Shown: positions 21,110 to 32,679 of the stretch, piece by piece
How the letters are laid out: each line of letters starts with the position of its first letter
Numbering within the stretch: position 1 is the stretch's first letter
DNA from: Icerya purchasi
Taxonomy: Eukaryota; Arthropoda; Insecta; Hemiptera; Monophlebidae
Length of the DNA: 64,000 nt
Assembly: GCA_039619475.1 (NCBI GenBank)
Contig: CM077116.1
Coordinates: 201,709,117-201,773,116 of the forward strand
Direction of reading: 5' to 3'
The notes under the pieces: generated by a model
Told to the model about the DNA's origin: nothing
Database searches by the model: none
The model's input: only the letters and a program-made list of their open reading frames with translations
Translations under genes and position numbers: made by a program

Positions 21110-22976
21110 TATATATATATATTAAATGTCAGTAAAGATTTCCTATTTCTAAAATTATTATTACCTTTCGTCAAAAAAAAAAAAAAAATAGCAGTAGTAA
21201 TGAAGGCAAATAATAAAACGCGCGTTTTAATGCAAAAATTACCAGAATCGCCGAAGTATTACAAAGTATGTCACGATGTTGTAAATTAAATTGTGTACCA
21301 GTTGTATAATTAATAAATCGATTTTCATTAATGACAAAACGTGGAAATAATTTTTGGAAAAAAAACGACAGAAAAACAACGAAAAAACCGAAAAAAATCA
21401 TGTTACTTACGAATAAAAACCCAAAACTAAAAAAAATTAGTCTTAAAGATGAATTAAAAAATTAACAATTAACAATTAAAAATTAAACACAATGGTAACC
21501 AGATGATAACAGGAAATAATTAAAACGAAATAACACGCCGGGTGCCGAAAACGCGTTGCGCGAACGAGGTGGCTGAACAAAGGCTGGACTGTCTGACGAC
21601 CAGAATATCAAACCTCCTTCCGAAGCGCTAACCAGCGCCCAAATCTTAGCCCAAGCAACTTCGTATCAGATACGGAAATTGCCGAATAGCAGGAAAATTT
21701 CGCGAGTCCCAGTATTTTTCAGTCTTCAATTTTTCACTTATTTTTCTCGATAGAACTCCGGCGTCTGCCGAAATGATCAATTTTTCCGAATCCTACTTTA
21801 AGTCTGCGTGTCACATCATTAATTACCGAGCTGTCGTACGTACAACTGTTACATCAATATCGAACGTGCGCGCCATTATTCCTTGAATCTGATGATTCTT
21901 TTTTGTTTTTTTTTTTGTTTTTTTTGAACAAATTAAAAGCATATATCAATCGGTGAACGACCTTCTCCATTAGAAGAAAATAAATAAATAAATAAATAAA
22001 AGTTGAAAAAATTAAGAACCAAGAAGAAAAAACATCAAAAGGTCGCACATTTCCCGTGTATTTTAACAGAGCACTTTTAAAATTTTATAATTCACGCTAA
22101 ATTTTAATACAATAAAAAAAATTCAGATCAACGTGTGTTATTCAATTTCTACCAAACTAAAAACACTACGTTGTGAAAAAACAGTTTCCGAAAAACATGT
22201 AAAATTACAAATAAGGCCGTAATGAAAAGATCGAATATGGACGAAAACGTAATTATTAGCGAAGAATTGCTTATTCCAAAGAATGAGTCAAAAAGCAGGT
22301 TATTTTATACCGAAACAAATTCAGTTTTAAAATTATTCCGTTTTGGATTTTTCATATTTTTTTTAAGTCTGTAACTTTTCTATTTTTCACTGTCTGTATA
22401 AATATTTTGAAAGTAGCGCGTTTTGTCCCAGACACATTTCGGCGCGAGCACGATTTGTCGAAACACGTTTTGCCGCCGGCAACACCACACCAAAACGATT
22501 CACTGTCAGCGATATAATAAGCGAGTAACTGAAGAAACCCCCCCCCCACATCCTAATACGGGAATGCAAGTATTTTCCATTAACTTTGTAAGCAAATCTG
22601 ATTTTTACATTTCTTTTCACAAAGTATAAAAATAATATTCGATTAATTTAAAAAAGTTTCTTCTAGAAGCATAAAATTAAAATTCGCGTTGAAATTGTAT
22701 GAAAGTTAACCGTAATAAAATAATGGAGCTTTTATTTTCAAAATTTAAATTAAAAAATCAAAACGGATTATTATTCGAAATTATCCATTGAATTGCTGTA
22801 TTCATTTTATCAATAAATTATATACAATTAATAAATAAGCTTTGCGTTTTCGATATGAAAATTTAAGAGATGTTTTCGAATACGAATTGTTTCCTATGTG
22901 CACGTTTCGTATAAGACTCCACTTTTATTTATGATTTAAGTAAACTCTTTTCTTTGTTTTTATTTGACTTCTTTTT
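21110..22976. other. Unassigned AT-rich stretch
   Basis: Poly-A and poly-T runs, a C-run near 22539-22549 and short open frames without motifs. Confidence 0.4.
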
Positions 22977-23009
22977 TATATATATATACATATATATATA
23001 TATATTTAT

Positions 23010-23046
<37 letters not shown>
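22977..23046. repeat. Interrupted (TA)n microsatellite
   Basis: Two (TA)n blocks separated by TTTATTTATTTT. Confidence 0.9.
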
Positions 23047-23047
<1 letters not shown>

Positions 23048-23111
23048 CGGTACAATTTATAATTTAATTCGGACATAGTCTAATCGCTTAGGAAAACTAA
23101 TTTTCGGTGCA

Positions 23112-23215
23112 TTTTTTTTTCCTCCTCTCCCTGTACCTAGCACTGGCCATTCAGCACAAATTGTGGTTGTCATGCCGGAATTCGAACTCGGGCCTCCTGA
23201 GTGAAAACCTTTAAT
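23112..23215 (-). mobile_element. 5'-truncated tRNA-derived SINE
   Basis: On the minus strand, GAGTTCGAATTCCGGC (about 23167-23185) matches the RNA polymerase III B box (GGTTCGANTCC). A short body with ACAACCACAATTTGTGCTGA and GGCCAGTGCTAGG follows and ends in an A-run (plus-strand T at 23112-23121). No A box is found upstream, so the tRNA head is cut off at about 23215. Confidence 0.55.
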
Positions 23216-23360
23216 AGTCGCTTTTATTCGACAATGAAACGATAAACTGCACCGGCAAAAGAAAAAGGGAGAGAGAAAGAAAAGAAAATTTAAACGCCTA
23301 TCAGAAGAAGATCGTTAGATTATGTGGCGAAAATGGGAATATGTGTTTTAAATCTGAATT

Positions 23361-23700
23361 GTCGTCGCGATAGCCTAGTTGCTAGAGCGCTTGACTTCCG
23401 ATATGGCGGTCACGGGTTCGATCCCGAGCGACGACAAACTTATTACAAGAATTAAATAAATAATCGCTAATAATCACGTGGCAGGCAATGGCAAACCACC
23501 ACGTTCAACATCATATGCGCGCTAGGTCAGTACACAGCAGACACACACGGGACTGCACTAGTGGCGCGATAACAAGCGGCTACTATCAGTTCCGAATGTA
23601 GTCTTCTTGCGTGTGTACACCTGCGTTGCATATAACAATTGCTATGAGCGCTACCTATTCTGTACAACTAGAATGAACGAATAGGTAGTCACGACGCTCG
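23361..23700 (+). mobile_element. tRNA-derived SINE with intact promoter boxes
   Basis: The first 75 bases (23361-23435) look like a tRNA. GTCGTCG and CGACGAC form a perfect 7-bp acceptor stem, TAGCCTAGTTGCTAGAGCGC fits the A box and GGTTCGATCCC the B box. The T-arm pairs poorly and no clean anticodon stem forms, so it is a SINE head, not a functional tRNA gene. The body includes GCAGGCAATGGCAAACCACC (near 23483), a motif I recall from several insect SINEs. The 3' end is uncertain. AAATCTGAAT occurs just before the head (23350-23359) and again at 23874-23883, so the full insertion could reach about 23873. There is no poly-A tail. Confidence 0.75.
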
Positions 23701-24129
23701 AATTCGAGCAATACGACTGTTACATACATAAAATTCCCACGCTGATTTTTCCGATCAGTCGGAAGATAAGTTCTGTATGTACTGTTGGTATTTCGTTTCG
23801 TATTAAGTTGAAATTTGTTGAATAATCCTTCCCATAATTAACATTATAAATTTCGTGGACATTCGGTTCGTTAAAATCTGAATGAATTTCATTCGAAATA
23901 TAACTCGATGGTGTGTGATCTCGCGAAGTATCCTCCATTGTTACCATTCGCCGGAAGTTGCTTCTACGAGCACTTTCATATCTTCAAATTGGAGCTACCG
24001 AGGAAATATTTCGTATAATTCAGATTCAAAGTTAGTTTTGGCTCTTCTAACAGCGGATACAACAAACGGGCTCAATTGACGATAGCAATTAGTTTTAGCC
24101 ATACGAATACGCCATGTAATCTATACATC

Positions 24130-24152
24130 ATTTAAGGGGTAATATCACCTTG

Positions 24153-24186
<34 letters not shown>

Positions 24187-25712
24187 TGGCTTAAACACTC
24201 CTTAAAGTATCCAAGAATGATGAAAAAAGTTGATTATGAGGGGAGAAAACTTGTAAGTGGATCAAAAAGTCGACTTTCCGAACATAGTCGTGAAGCAAAA
24301 TTAGTGACTTTTCAAGTGTGCGTGGAAGTATGTGTTTGAGGTCTTTATTCTTCGTTATATGAATTATACCGACACTTCTCAATTTCCAGCTTTCAATTTT
24401 GATTAATACATGCTTCTTCTACTCCAATTTTGAGGCTGAGAAATCAGCTGTTTTTAGAAAGTCCGTTAGAACGTGCAGCAGTTAGTGTTTGGCTCTCCAT
24501 GTGTATATCAATGTTTCGGTAAAATTGTTAGAATTGAGACGAATTCGGTACTTGCATTAGAGTGACAAATCAATCTCCGGTCGCATCATTAAATTCACGA
24601 TCTCTCGAACGTCGTTCTAAGTTGCATCGCTGCTTTGTCTTTTGTCTTGTCAAGGATGCTTACTCGGCTAAAACCAAAAGTCCCCGTATTCGGTAGCAAG
24701 TCCGGTCGTTTGTACGGTTGCGTTCGGGTAGAGAGCAGGTTAATGTTTGAGTGGTAGTGGTCGAGGGCTAAGACAGTGACATGTGCCTGCAGCGAAAGCG
24801 CAGAATACTGCATGTCGGGTAGCATCGAGCTGAGAGCGGTTTTGTAGATCCTCCAGTGGTGGCAAATCTGTTCTCGATACAGCTGTTTATATTGCTGTTT
24901 TATACTTCAACGATGGTTACAACGGATTAATGCAAGTTATGCATCTATTGGACATAACAATCGGATTAAATTGTTACAATTTCTGTACTGAAGCCGATGC
25001 GACGCGCAATTCCCTTTCCGAGCGATCGCTCGCCGAAGAAGCTAAAACTGCCCGCAAGGACGTAGTTTCGACAAGGAAGGATGAGGAGAAGGAAAACCTC
25101 AAATTAGAAGGCCAATTATATGGAGCAAGCATAGCAGATCAGAGCTAAAACGAAAATATCAACAAAATTCTACTACTCAAAACTTTAAACAGCATATCTT
25201 AAAACTGTGTTTTTCAAACTGGGCGTACCAGTAGCTCCTTCAATTATTATCCGATTGACTTAAAATTTTAACTGCAACTTTAAAATAAGAGTTTCTAGTG
25301 AACATCGTAGGATTTTTTTGATAAATTGATATTTACAGATTTTATAAGCGATTTTCGACCGATCTTTTCGGGAAAAAAAAAATTAAATCACCGCCATCAT
25401 TTTTTAAAATCCTACGATGTTCACTTCATTTTGAGCTTTATTTAAGAAACGTTTCGGTTTTTTGTTCCAGATTAAAAATTGTAACCTGTAGCGGTACGCC
25501 CGTATAGACCGACCGATTTTTTTTTTTTTTGCGTGCGAAGCTGCGCCGCCATTTTGTACTGTACAAATTAAAATAAATCAAGATTTTCTGTAGTTAAAGA
25601 CTACTACTTTCATATGCACAAAACCTCATATCTCTATCCCCGTTTCTATCGTTCGTGGTCTCAGAAAATCACCCGAAATTTTGTGAGCGCAAGGTGATAT
25701 CACCCCTTAAAT
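24130..25712 (+). mobile_element. DNA transposon with 23-bp inverted ends, Mutator-like by its coding remnant
   Basis: ATTTAAGGGGTRATATCACC-TTG stands at 24130-24152 and inverted at 25690-25712 with a single mismatch. The two ends bound 1.58 kb. Inside are a T-run (24156-24184), a transposase C-terminal remnant (24864-25148) and a 19-bp internal inverted repeat (25298-25316 with 25410-25428). TTAA lies at both ends, so a TTAA target duplication cannot be told from part of the inverted repeat, and no 9-bp duplication typical of Mutator is seen. The space left of the remnant is too short for a whole transposase, so the copy is internally deleted. Confidence 0.75.
24864..25148 (+). pseudogene. 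C-terminal remnant of a Mutator-like transposase
   Basis: One open frame, starting without a Met at 24864 and ending at a TAA, reads KSVLDTAVYIAVLYFNDGYN, then a Gly-Leu-x-Cys-Tyr-Asn-Phe-Cys segment, an acidic/basic amphipathic stretch with AEEAKTARKDV, and the end EGQLYGASIADQS. From memory this matches the order in the C-terminus of the invertebrate Mutator-like transposase family: V-x-x-x-T-x-x-x-A-V-x-x-FNDG, a G-x-N-x-Y-x-F block, an E...KxAR helix, and E-x-x-YGxGxAD. The DDE core and N-terminus were not found upstream. Family assignment is by recalled motif order only; the placement inside matching inverted repeats supports it. Confidence 0.55.
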
Positions 25713-27028
25713 AACGAACGGAATCTGCTGGTGGAATTTCAGTGTTGTTAATTTTCAATTTTTAGGACAACTACTCGTTTTTATAATGGATGTGATATGT
25801 TAACATTTTGGTCGAATTGAGAGTTCTGCGCTCACGTTGCCAGACGATTGAAATCATTTTGTGGCGCTATTATTTTGAATTTAGCAAAATATCATCAGTG
25901 GACGTGGCTGCCATCAATTATTAATAGCTGCAGTGTACGGAATCCTACTAATGGCGGACTACCTTCGCGGGCGATAATATCTTATGTTTTTCCGAGAAAT
26001 TGATGATGCTGACAACAAAAGCTCTGTCCGACAAATTCGATTTAAATAAAAGTCGCAGAAATATTAATAAACACTCATTACTCCGCTACATTTCTTACAG
26101 AAATTGCAAGATTTACAAAAAACAACAAAATAATAGAAAATTGAAAAAATGGTGTTTGACGCAAGACCGTAAATACCTAATGATGATCTAATTAGCTCTA
26201 GTACATTATTTCCGTTACCTAAATCGAGAAAACGAGTAGTATTGATGCAATAATCGAGATATCTTCTTGACAAATTCTATTAATTAAATTTTCTTGACTT
26301 TTTTAATTTACATCATTTATAAAGAAATTATCTAGCAATAGGCGATCATTTACACGGTTAAGAATACTATTTAAAGAAAATCAAAATTTTTCTGAAATGA
26401 AAACATATGTAAACGGAAGAAAAAATTAATAATAAAAGGAGAAATTTTAAATTAATATTTATACGGAGCAAAAATACTGACAACGGTATTTTAAACGGAA
26501 ATAGTGGGAAAAAATTAATAATGTATCTTCGAATAAATATAAATCAATAAACAGTGATATTATATGGGTCGCAGCTTAATAAAAGTATTTTTATAACAAT
26601 TTATAAGTTGTATAAGTTACAAAAATCGGTGTTTACCTACGTGCGCCCCTATTACTTATATGTTAATGAAATATATTTAATTACAACTTTCATTTAATTT
26701 AATAATCATATTTCCTCCCCTACTGCGTTGTTTTTTACATTTCGTTTTTCCTAACATAAGTACACAGCATTCAAAAAGGTTAGGTATAATCATATTATCA
26801 ATTTATTTTTTGTTGTTATGTACGCCTTTAATTACAGTTAAAGTGCACATGAAACTTCTGATACCGTTAATTACTAATTAATAATAAACATCACACTTTC
26901 ATTAACCTCCAAGAGCCGTTTTATGTTTATTTGTAACTTTGGTAAAATCATTTCGAACCGTCGTTACAGCGCCGAATGAATGATTATCTACTGACTATAT
27001 CGCTGTTAACTGATTGGTAAATTGTATT

Positions 27029-27030
<2 letters not shown>
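25713..27030. other. Unassigned AT-rich stretch
   Basis: No motif, terminal repeat or RNA signature recognised. Confidence 0.4.

Positions 27031-27063
<33 letters not shown>
27031..27063. repeat. (TA)n microsatellite
   Basis: Sixteen TA dinucleotides. Confidence 0.9.
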
Positions 27064-27065
<2 letters not shown>

Positions 27066-30000
27066 TTAGGGTTTTGCGTTACAAGAACTGTTCCGGCGAC
27101 TTGTCATTCAACGGTGATTTCGCTGCATGCGGAAATCGCTAGGGCACGCTTCATTTTGACGGTTGCAATTTCGTTTGGAATGCGACGGAGAAAATCGGAT
27201 AAAACTAGAGCGCAGCGGAATTTTTTTAGATTTTCCACCTGAAAAAGAAAGGTAACAGCAAAATGCTGATTGTAAAACAGAAGCATCTTATTCCGCTGAG
27301 AACCAAAATCAAACTGACCTAATATTACAATACAATCCATAAAAAATATGAAACCGGGGAATCCATTAAAGTTCACAACACTCGTTCGCCATGGACGAAC
27401 TGTGTTAGATGTAATGTTTTTTTTACGGATGGAAATATATAGTAGTACCAGACCAAAATGTTAACAGCTCGCGACCGCCGAGGATTATAATTAATAACAT
27501 ACCAGTTTCGTTATAGCTCTACGGAACAACCGTAAAACACTAGATGATGCTATCGCTAATAACAACCAATCACCCTGTTTGCAAAAATCGCCGACATAAC
27601 AGTATCCTAATATGCAGTTCAATTCTGTAATAATCAAAACTAGTCTCATTGAAGAGAATGGGCGCACCGATAAATCTACTCAGAAGTTAATCGCCCCCAC
27701 GGCAGAGCATATTCATAAATATACAATTAACCGCTAAAAATTCGAACGCATTCCAAGCCGCTAAATCATTACGTAATAAGGATTACAAATTTATTTGCAC
27801 TCGATGTGACGAAGTGTTTGTTCGTAAGCCTGAAAATGCGTCAGTTGTTAAAATTTAATCGCCGGGGCATAAATTTAACGAAAGAAAAAAAGGTTCAAAT
27901 TAACAATTTTTAGAGGTAGGACCTCTTTATACATAGCAAATTATACATTGTATGAAGAATTTTAATAATTTCTTGTTTTCACCGTTTAATTTGGTTTTGA
28001 CAAATCTTTTATTTACACAAACTATCCGCTCGTTATTGCTTCAAAGGAAAATATTAATCTTAATCTAAATTTTACCCTTATCTTTAGACATACGTTTAAC
28101 TCTGCTGACTGACGATCGTTAATCATAATTTTACTTTTATCTTCAGTCTTGTTGCATTTAACGCACCAAACTTTTATAATTTGTTGTATATTATGTTTAA
28201 CGTGTCTAACTTTAAAACAAGTATTATGACAGTTTGAGCACTTTTTCCTATTTCGTATTGTACACGTTAGTTTTCAAACATACAACACACTTTACTTCAT
28301 TTTAATATTATGCTAATAATATATGAAACTTCCTCAATTACCGTACAACATATTCTGTGTTACTTAAAAACACGTTGCATTAATAGTTTTAATAGCCAGT
28401 CTTTTACGCTGTTATTTTTATCGCCATTGGGTTTGCACTATTATCAAAACTCTTATATGTAATAAATACGTATTGTAGCGTACAAATAAGCTTTTAATAA
28501 TGTAATTCCGATGTTAACATATTACCTACTTTATCCTAATTATGCCAATAGTTTTATATCCAGTATATACGTTAAAATGTCATATTATTCTCATACTTAA
28601 TTTATCTTTATTTTACCCGTGTCTCGTATATTCAGTTTATATTAATTTGAACTACTTTTATAGCTGCATTGCGTACTTTTACGAAAGAAAAAAAAAAACA
28701 AATAACGTTAACATACGGTGTATATTTTGACTTTACAAATCTCATACTGATAATACTATTCACATCACATATCATATATTTCATATTCAAAATTCCACTT
28801 AAATATTTTAAAAATAATTAATAGCAGTATAATTTTAGTAAACCCGATCCTAAAAGTTACTATTCTAATAAATTATCTTAATACGTAATTTTACTTTCAT
28901 CGATATACTTATATCCGATATTTTACAAAAGGTATTTTATACGTTAAACCTATTATTATTATTATTATTTTTAAAACCCGGATTATGCGCATCGGATAAA
29001 AAGAGAATCGCTGAAAATTACTGATTCAACCTTTTCAGTTTATTGTACAGACTGCCACGTCGCAATATTTAATTGTACCAGTAAAGTTTAACGCATAAGA
29101 TTACATCGTATACAATAGTAAATTTTCGAATAGATCAGTAAACCTTTACTGTAAGTGATATTAACCGAAAGTTGAGTTGTTTACACACTTTACAGGTGTG
29201 CGGTAGAGTCTAAGGGCACATTTTAACGACGTAATTCTTTGAACTTTTCGTTATAGTATATTTTAATCTTGTCTGAAACATTCTAAGAACGAAATATACC
29301 GTCACGAAATCCCGAGTTATACCGTTCTGCAGTCTGTAGAGAAAATAAAAAACCTGAGCATATTATATAGGTAAAAGATACACATATTTGACATTAATTT
29401 CACCGCCCGGTAACGTATTATTATAGTTGTTACACGTATTGTACTGAAAAGTGCGCTGTTGTAGCCCACGACAAGATGAATTCTTAAACGAATTAATGAC
29501 TGTAATTGGGAATTTAAAAGACGATAACGGGTAAAATTTAAATATAAACTGGATGCGTGAAACCGGCAGTACAGAATACGAAACTTTTCTCCTTATATAT
29601 TTCATCGCAAAGAACCCACACTTTTACTCGCACATAGAGGTTGTTACTCTACATTGTTCATGTTTAGATCGTGTGTCTTTTTATTTTAAAAATTACACGG
29701 TTAAATTTACATATTAATAATGAGAGAAATTCTTTTCTATTGCTTTTCCGATTATTCCACACATAAATCTAAAAACAAACCGCAAATGTAAAGCAAAAAG
29801 CAACTAGAACCCCGTTCTTATTACGCTGATAAAACGAAACACTTCATAATTTTAACCCAAAAATTCTAGCCACATTATGATTTAGGTTCCATTGAAAATC
29901 TATTCTCGAATATAATGACACTGTTACTCGAAACGTTTAGCCCTCTGTATTCAACATAAAAAGACTGAACATCCAATGAGAAATTATTAATGTCCGTGGA

Positions 30001-30326
30001 AAAGAAATCATTAGATATTCGACTAAAAAATATCCTGCGGATAATAATAACTTTCCGTTTAACAATAGATCGATTCCATTTCAGTCAACTTATAAGTGTA
30101 CACCTTCTTGAAGTTGTTATATTCGACTTCAAATTAAACCGAACAAATGAAACGAAATATTTGATACGAAAATGTGTGAGAAGGGTATTCCTTAGAGTGA
30201 TTTTCGGTACCGAATGGGGCCTCGTCTCTAATTTGCCATTGTACGCTTTGATTCGTTCACAATTAGATTACGTTGGACCGGTTCGTTAACATTAATAAAA
30301 GTAACATTAAACATGCATATTAAGAA
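27064..30326. other. Unassigned AT-rich stretch
   Basis: Long AT-rich sequence with few open frames; those present (27104-27376, 29363-29605, 29990-30289) have no recognisable motif. Confidence 0.4.
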
Positions 30327-30955
30327 GACACGGATGGTTCGAGGGGGCCTAGTGGTGTTGGTGCTTCCTTCACATCCTTCCTGATTTTAACCTCTCAGAA
30401 TCTTTTCGCCTTCCCTATTTCTCTGTTCCATATTCATAAACGAATTATTAATTAACTATCCTACGTTATATTATTTTCATTTTCTCGAATCATTTTTCCT
30501 CTAAATTTTTAATTATCTCGTGACTGTTTGAGCGCCCTTCAGGCCATATATTCTCCCCTTCCTGATTATTCGTATGACACTTTGTTATCCTTCGTATACG
30601 TTCACTCATTCACAATCTTTCCTACCTCCGTTCGAATCAATATTGATTTACTGTGGGTACCTAGCCACTCGAGCATATTTGGTAATGAAGCGGCTGGTAT
30701 TCTTTGGTACTCGGGCTGCTGCTGCTCCTCTCGCCTTTTTTTTTTTTTTAAATTCCATCCGATAACCTCCTATCAATTTGTAAAAGCTTTCATTTCAGAT
30801 CGTGGTATCGGATATTTACGTTTCCTCCCTTTTCTAATAATTATTCATTTCATCTGTCAGTTCAGTCTACTCGTCCTGCATATTCATGGTTTCTTTTGCA
30901 TTCCTCCCTTCTTCGATATTCTGATGTTGTTTCCTAGAAATAATAAAATATATTA
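30327..30955 (+). mobile_element. LINE fragment, third copy of the RNase H family (RNase H domain only)
   Basis: The reading starts at the RNase H active-site motif TDGSR (about 30331-30346) followed by GPSGVGASF, shifts frame to ESFRLPYFSVPYS, then CLSALQAIYSPLPDYSYDTL and INIDLLWVPSHSSIFGNEAA (about 30636-30696), equivalent to WVPSHSGIDGNDA of the 0.2-kb copy. Downstream WYRIFTFPPFSNNYS corresponds to LWRDIYPSLFSNRHS of that copy. The knuckle and 3' UTR are missing, so this copy is cut at both ends, unlike the other two. Frameshifted and dead. Confidence 0.75.
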
Positions 30956-32635
30956 ATAATTATAACCTACTTAAAATAGCGCCGAAACATACTACATTAA
31001 TAAATTTAAAGATATTTTAATTAATAATAATCTTATAATTAATAATAACCCACAATTATAATTAAGAATCAATCCTAACATATCGATATATATTGTATTA
31101 GTTTATAAGATGACAAATATGATGATATCGTTTTATAACTTTTAACTTTATTTATTAATGCCGGGCTGTTTTTAATATTTTTAAAATATAATTTCTGTAA
31201 TACACGTTTTTTATAATATTTTTAGTAACTAAATAATTGGTCGATTCTAAAAAACAAATTAAGAATTTTGCGCGTGACGAGAAAATATGTGCGTACGTAT
31301 GATGCTGTCGAAGACTGCTGAGAGAAGTATGCACAATATTTCGAAAATGTTTAAAATCGGTGGTGGAGGGTGAACAGAAAAAAAATTATCGAAGAATAAA
31401 CACGGCCGAAGGATAGTCTTTAGAAGGTGTGTAGAAACGTTTCCTTTCTTCGCGGGGTTGTTTCTTCTCTCACCGTTTGAAGCTGACCTCCTGTCAGGAA
31501 GGAGTCGCCGATTGTATAGAAAAACGAGGTTGGTTACACACCCTTTTAGTTGTTTAACTGTGTTCACGTTTATCGCAAAGTCCGGTTAATTTCGTGTCGG
31601 CAATTTTTTTCCCCCTTGTTTTGTTTTTTTCCTGGGCTTGCCAATAATAGACGATGATTACCTGTCAACACGTGTAAATAGAGTAGCAAGTAGGAATCAC
31701 AAGGAATGGGAATCTGACAAAGAACACTATACCACAAAGATGAAGAAACAGTGACAATCAACGTCTCGATAAATGCAAATGCATCCTAAAAAGAGAAGGA
31801 ATGACACTGCCGAAAGTAAGAGGAAAAGGAATGTTAGCTGTCTCATGCCATGGCCACATCTGCAATTACAGAGCCCACAGCACTGACGGAGACAAAGGAA
31901 TCAGCCTACAAATAATTAAGGAAGAAGAAGAAACACGGAATGCCTGAAAAGCAGTTAGAGCCATCAAGCACCAAAGCTATATAGAACACCATAGCGTGCC
32001 GTAAAGAGTTATCCGAAAGTTCAATGACTTTCTCCACCGCTATAAAGAGCAATTTAAATAGGTACGCAAACCTCTCGTCCGCCGTCCAGTTCGGAAAGCA
32101 AGCAACTCCCCAACTCGGCGGAGATCACCGCTGACAATAGCGATACGTAAAATTCAATTTTATTTATACGTACTAAATGTTGTGTTGTAATTTACGCTGC
32201 CGTCGTATATATTTACACTAATTGTGTGACATTTTAGCGACCGATGATCGATAAAGGAAAATATTCGTAGGAAATTTTCTTACAACTTAAAACTTGTCTG
32301 TTTATCTGTGTAATAAAACTGACGACAATAATAATAATTGAAAATTAATTATACACGCTGATGAAATCCATTTGATCCGTATAAAAGATTAACGCCGAAC
32401 ATTACCCTACATGAAGTAACTTTTTTAAAATCGATTTCTGCGATGGCCACAATGACGTCTCCGAAAAAAGTTAACAAAGCCTTCAACAAAAAACCGAAAA
32501 ATATAATTTTGATACGAATTCGGACATTTTACCGCACCTTCGTATTCTAGTGGTTCTCCAGTGTGTTTCGCGAATGTGAAATAACATTAAACCCGATTTA
32601 ATTATTCTCGCAAACAGAAATGTTTTTGTTCGGTC

Positions 32636-32679
<44 letters not shown>

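Noticed and set aside
23361..23435. Functional tRNA gene
   Set aside because: The acceptor stem is perfect but T and anticodon arms do not pair properly, and a SINE-like body follows.
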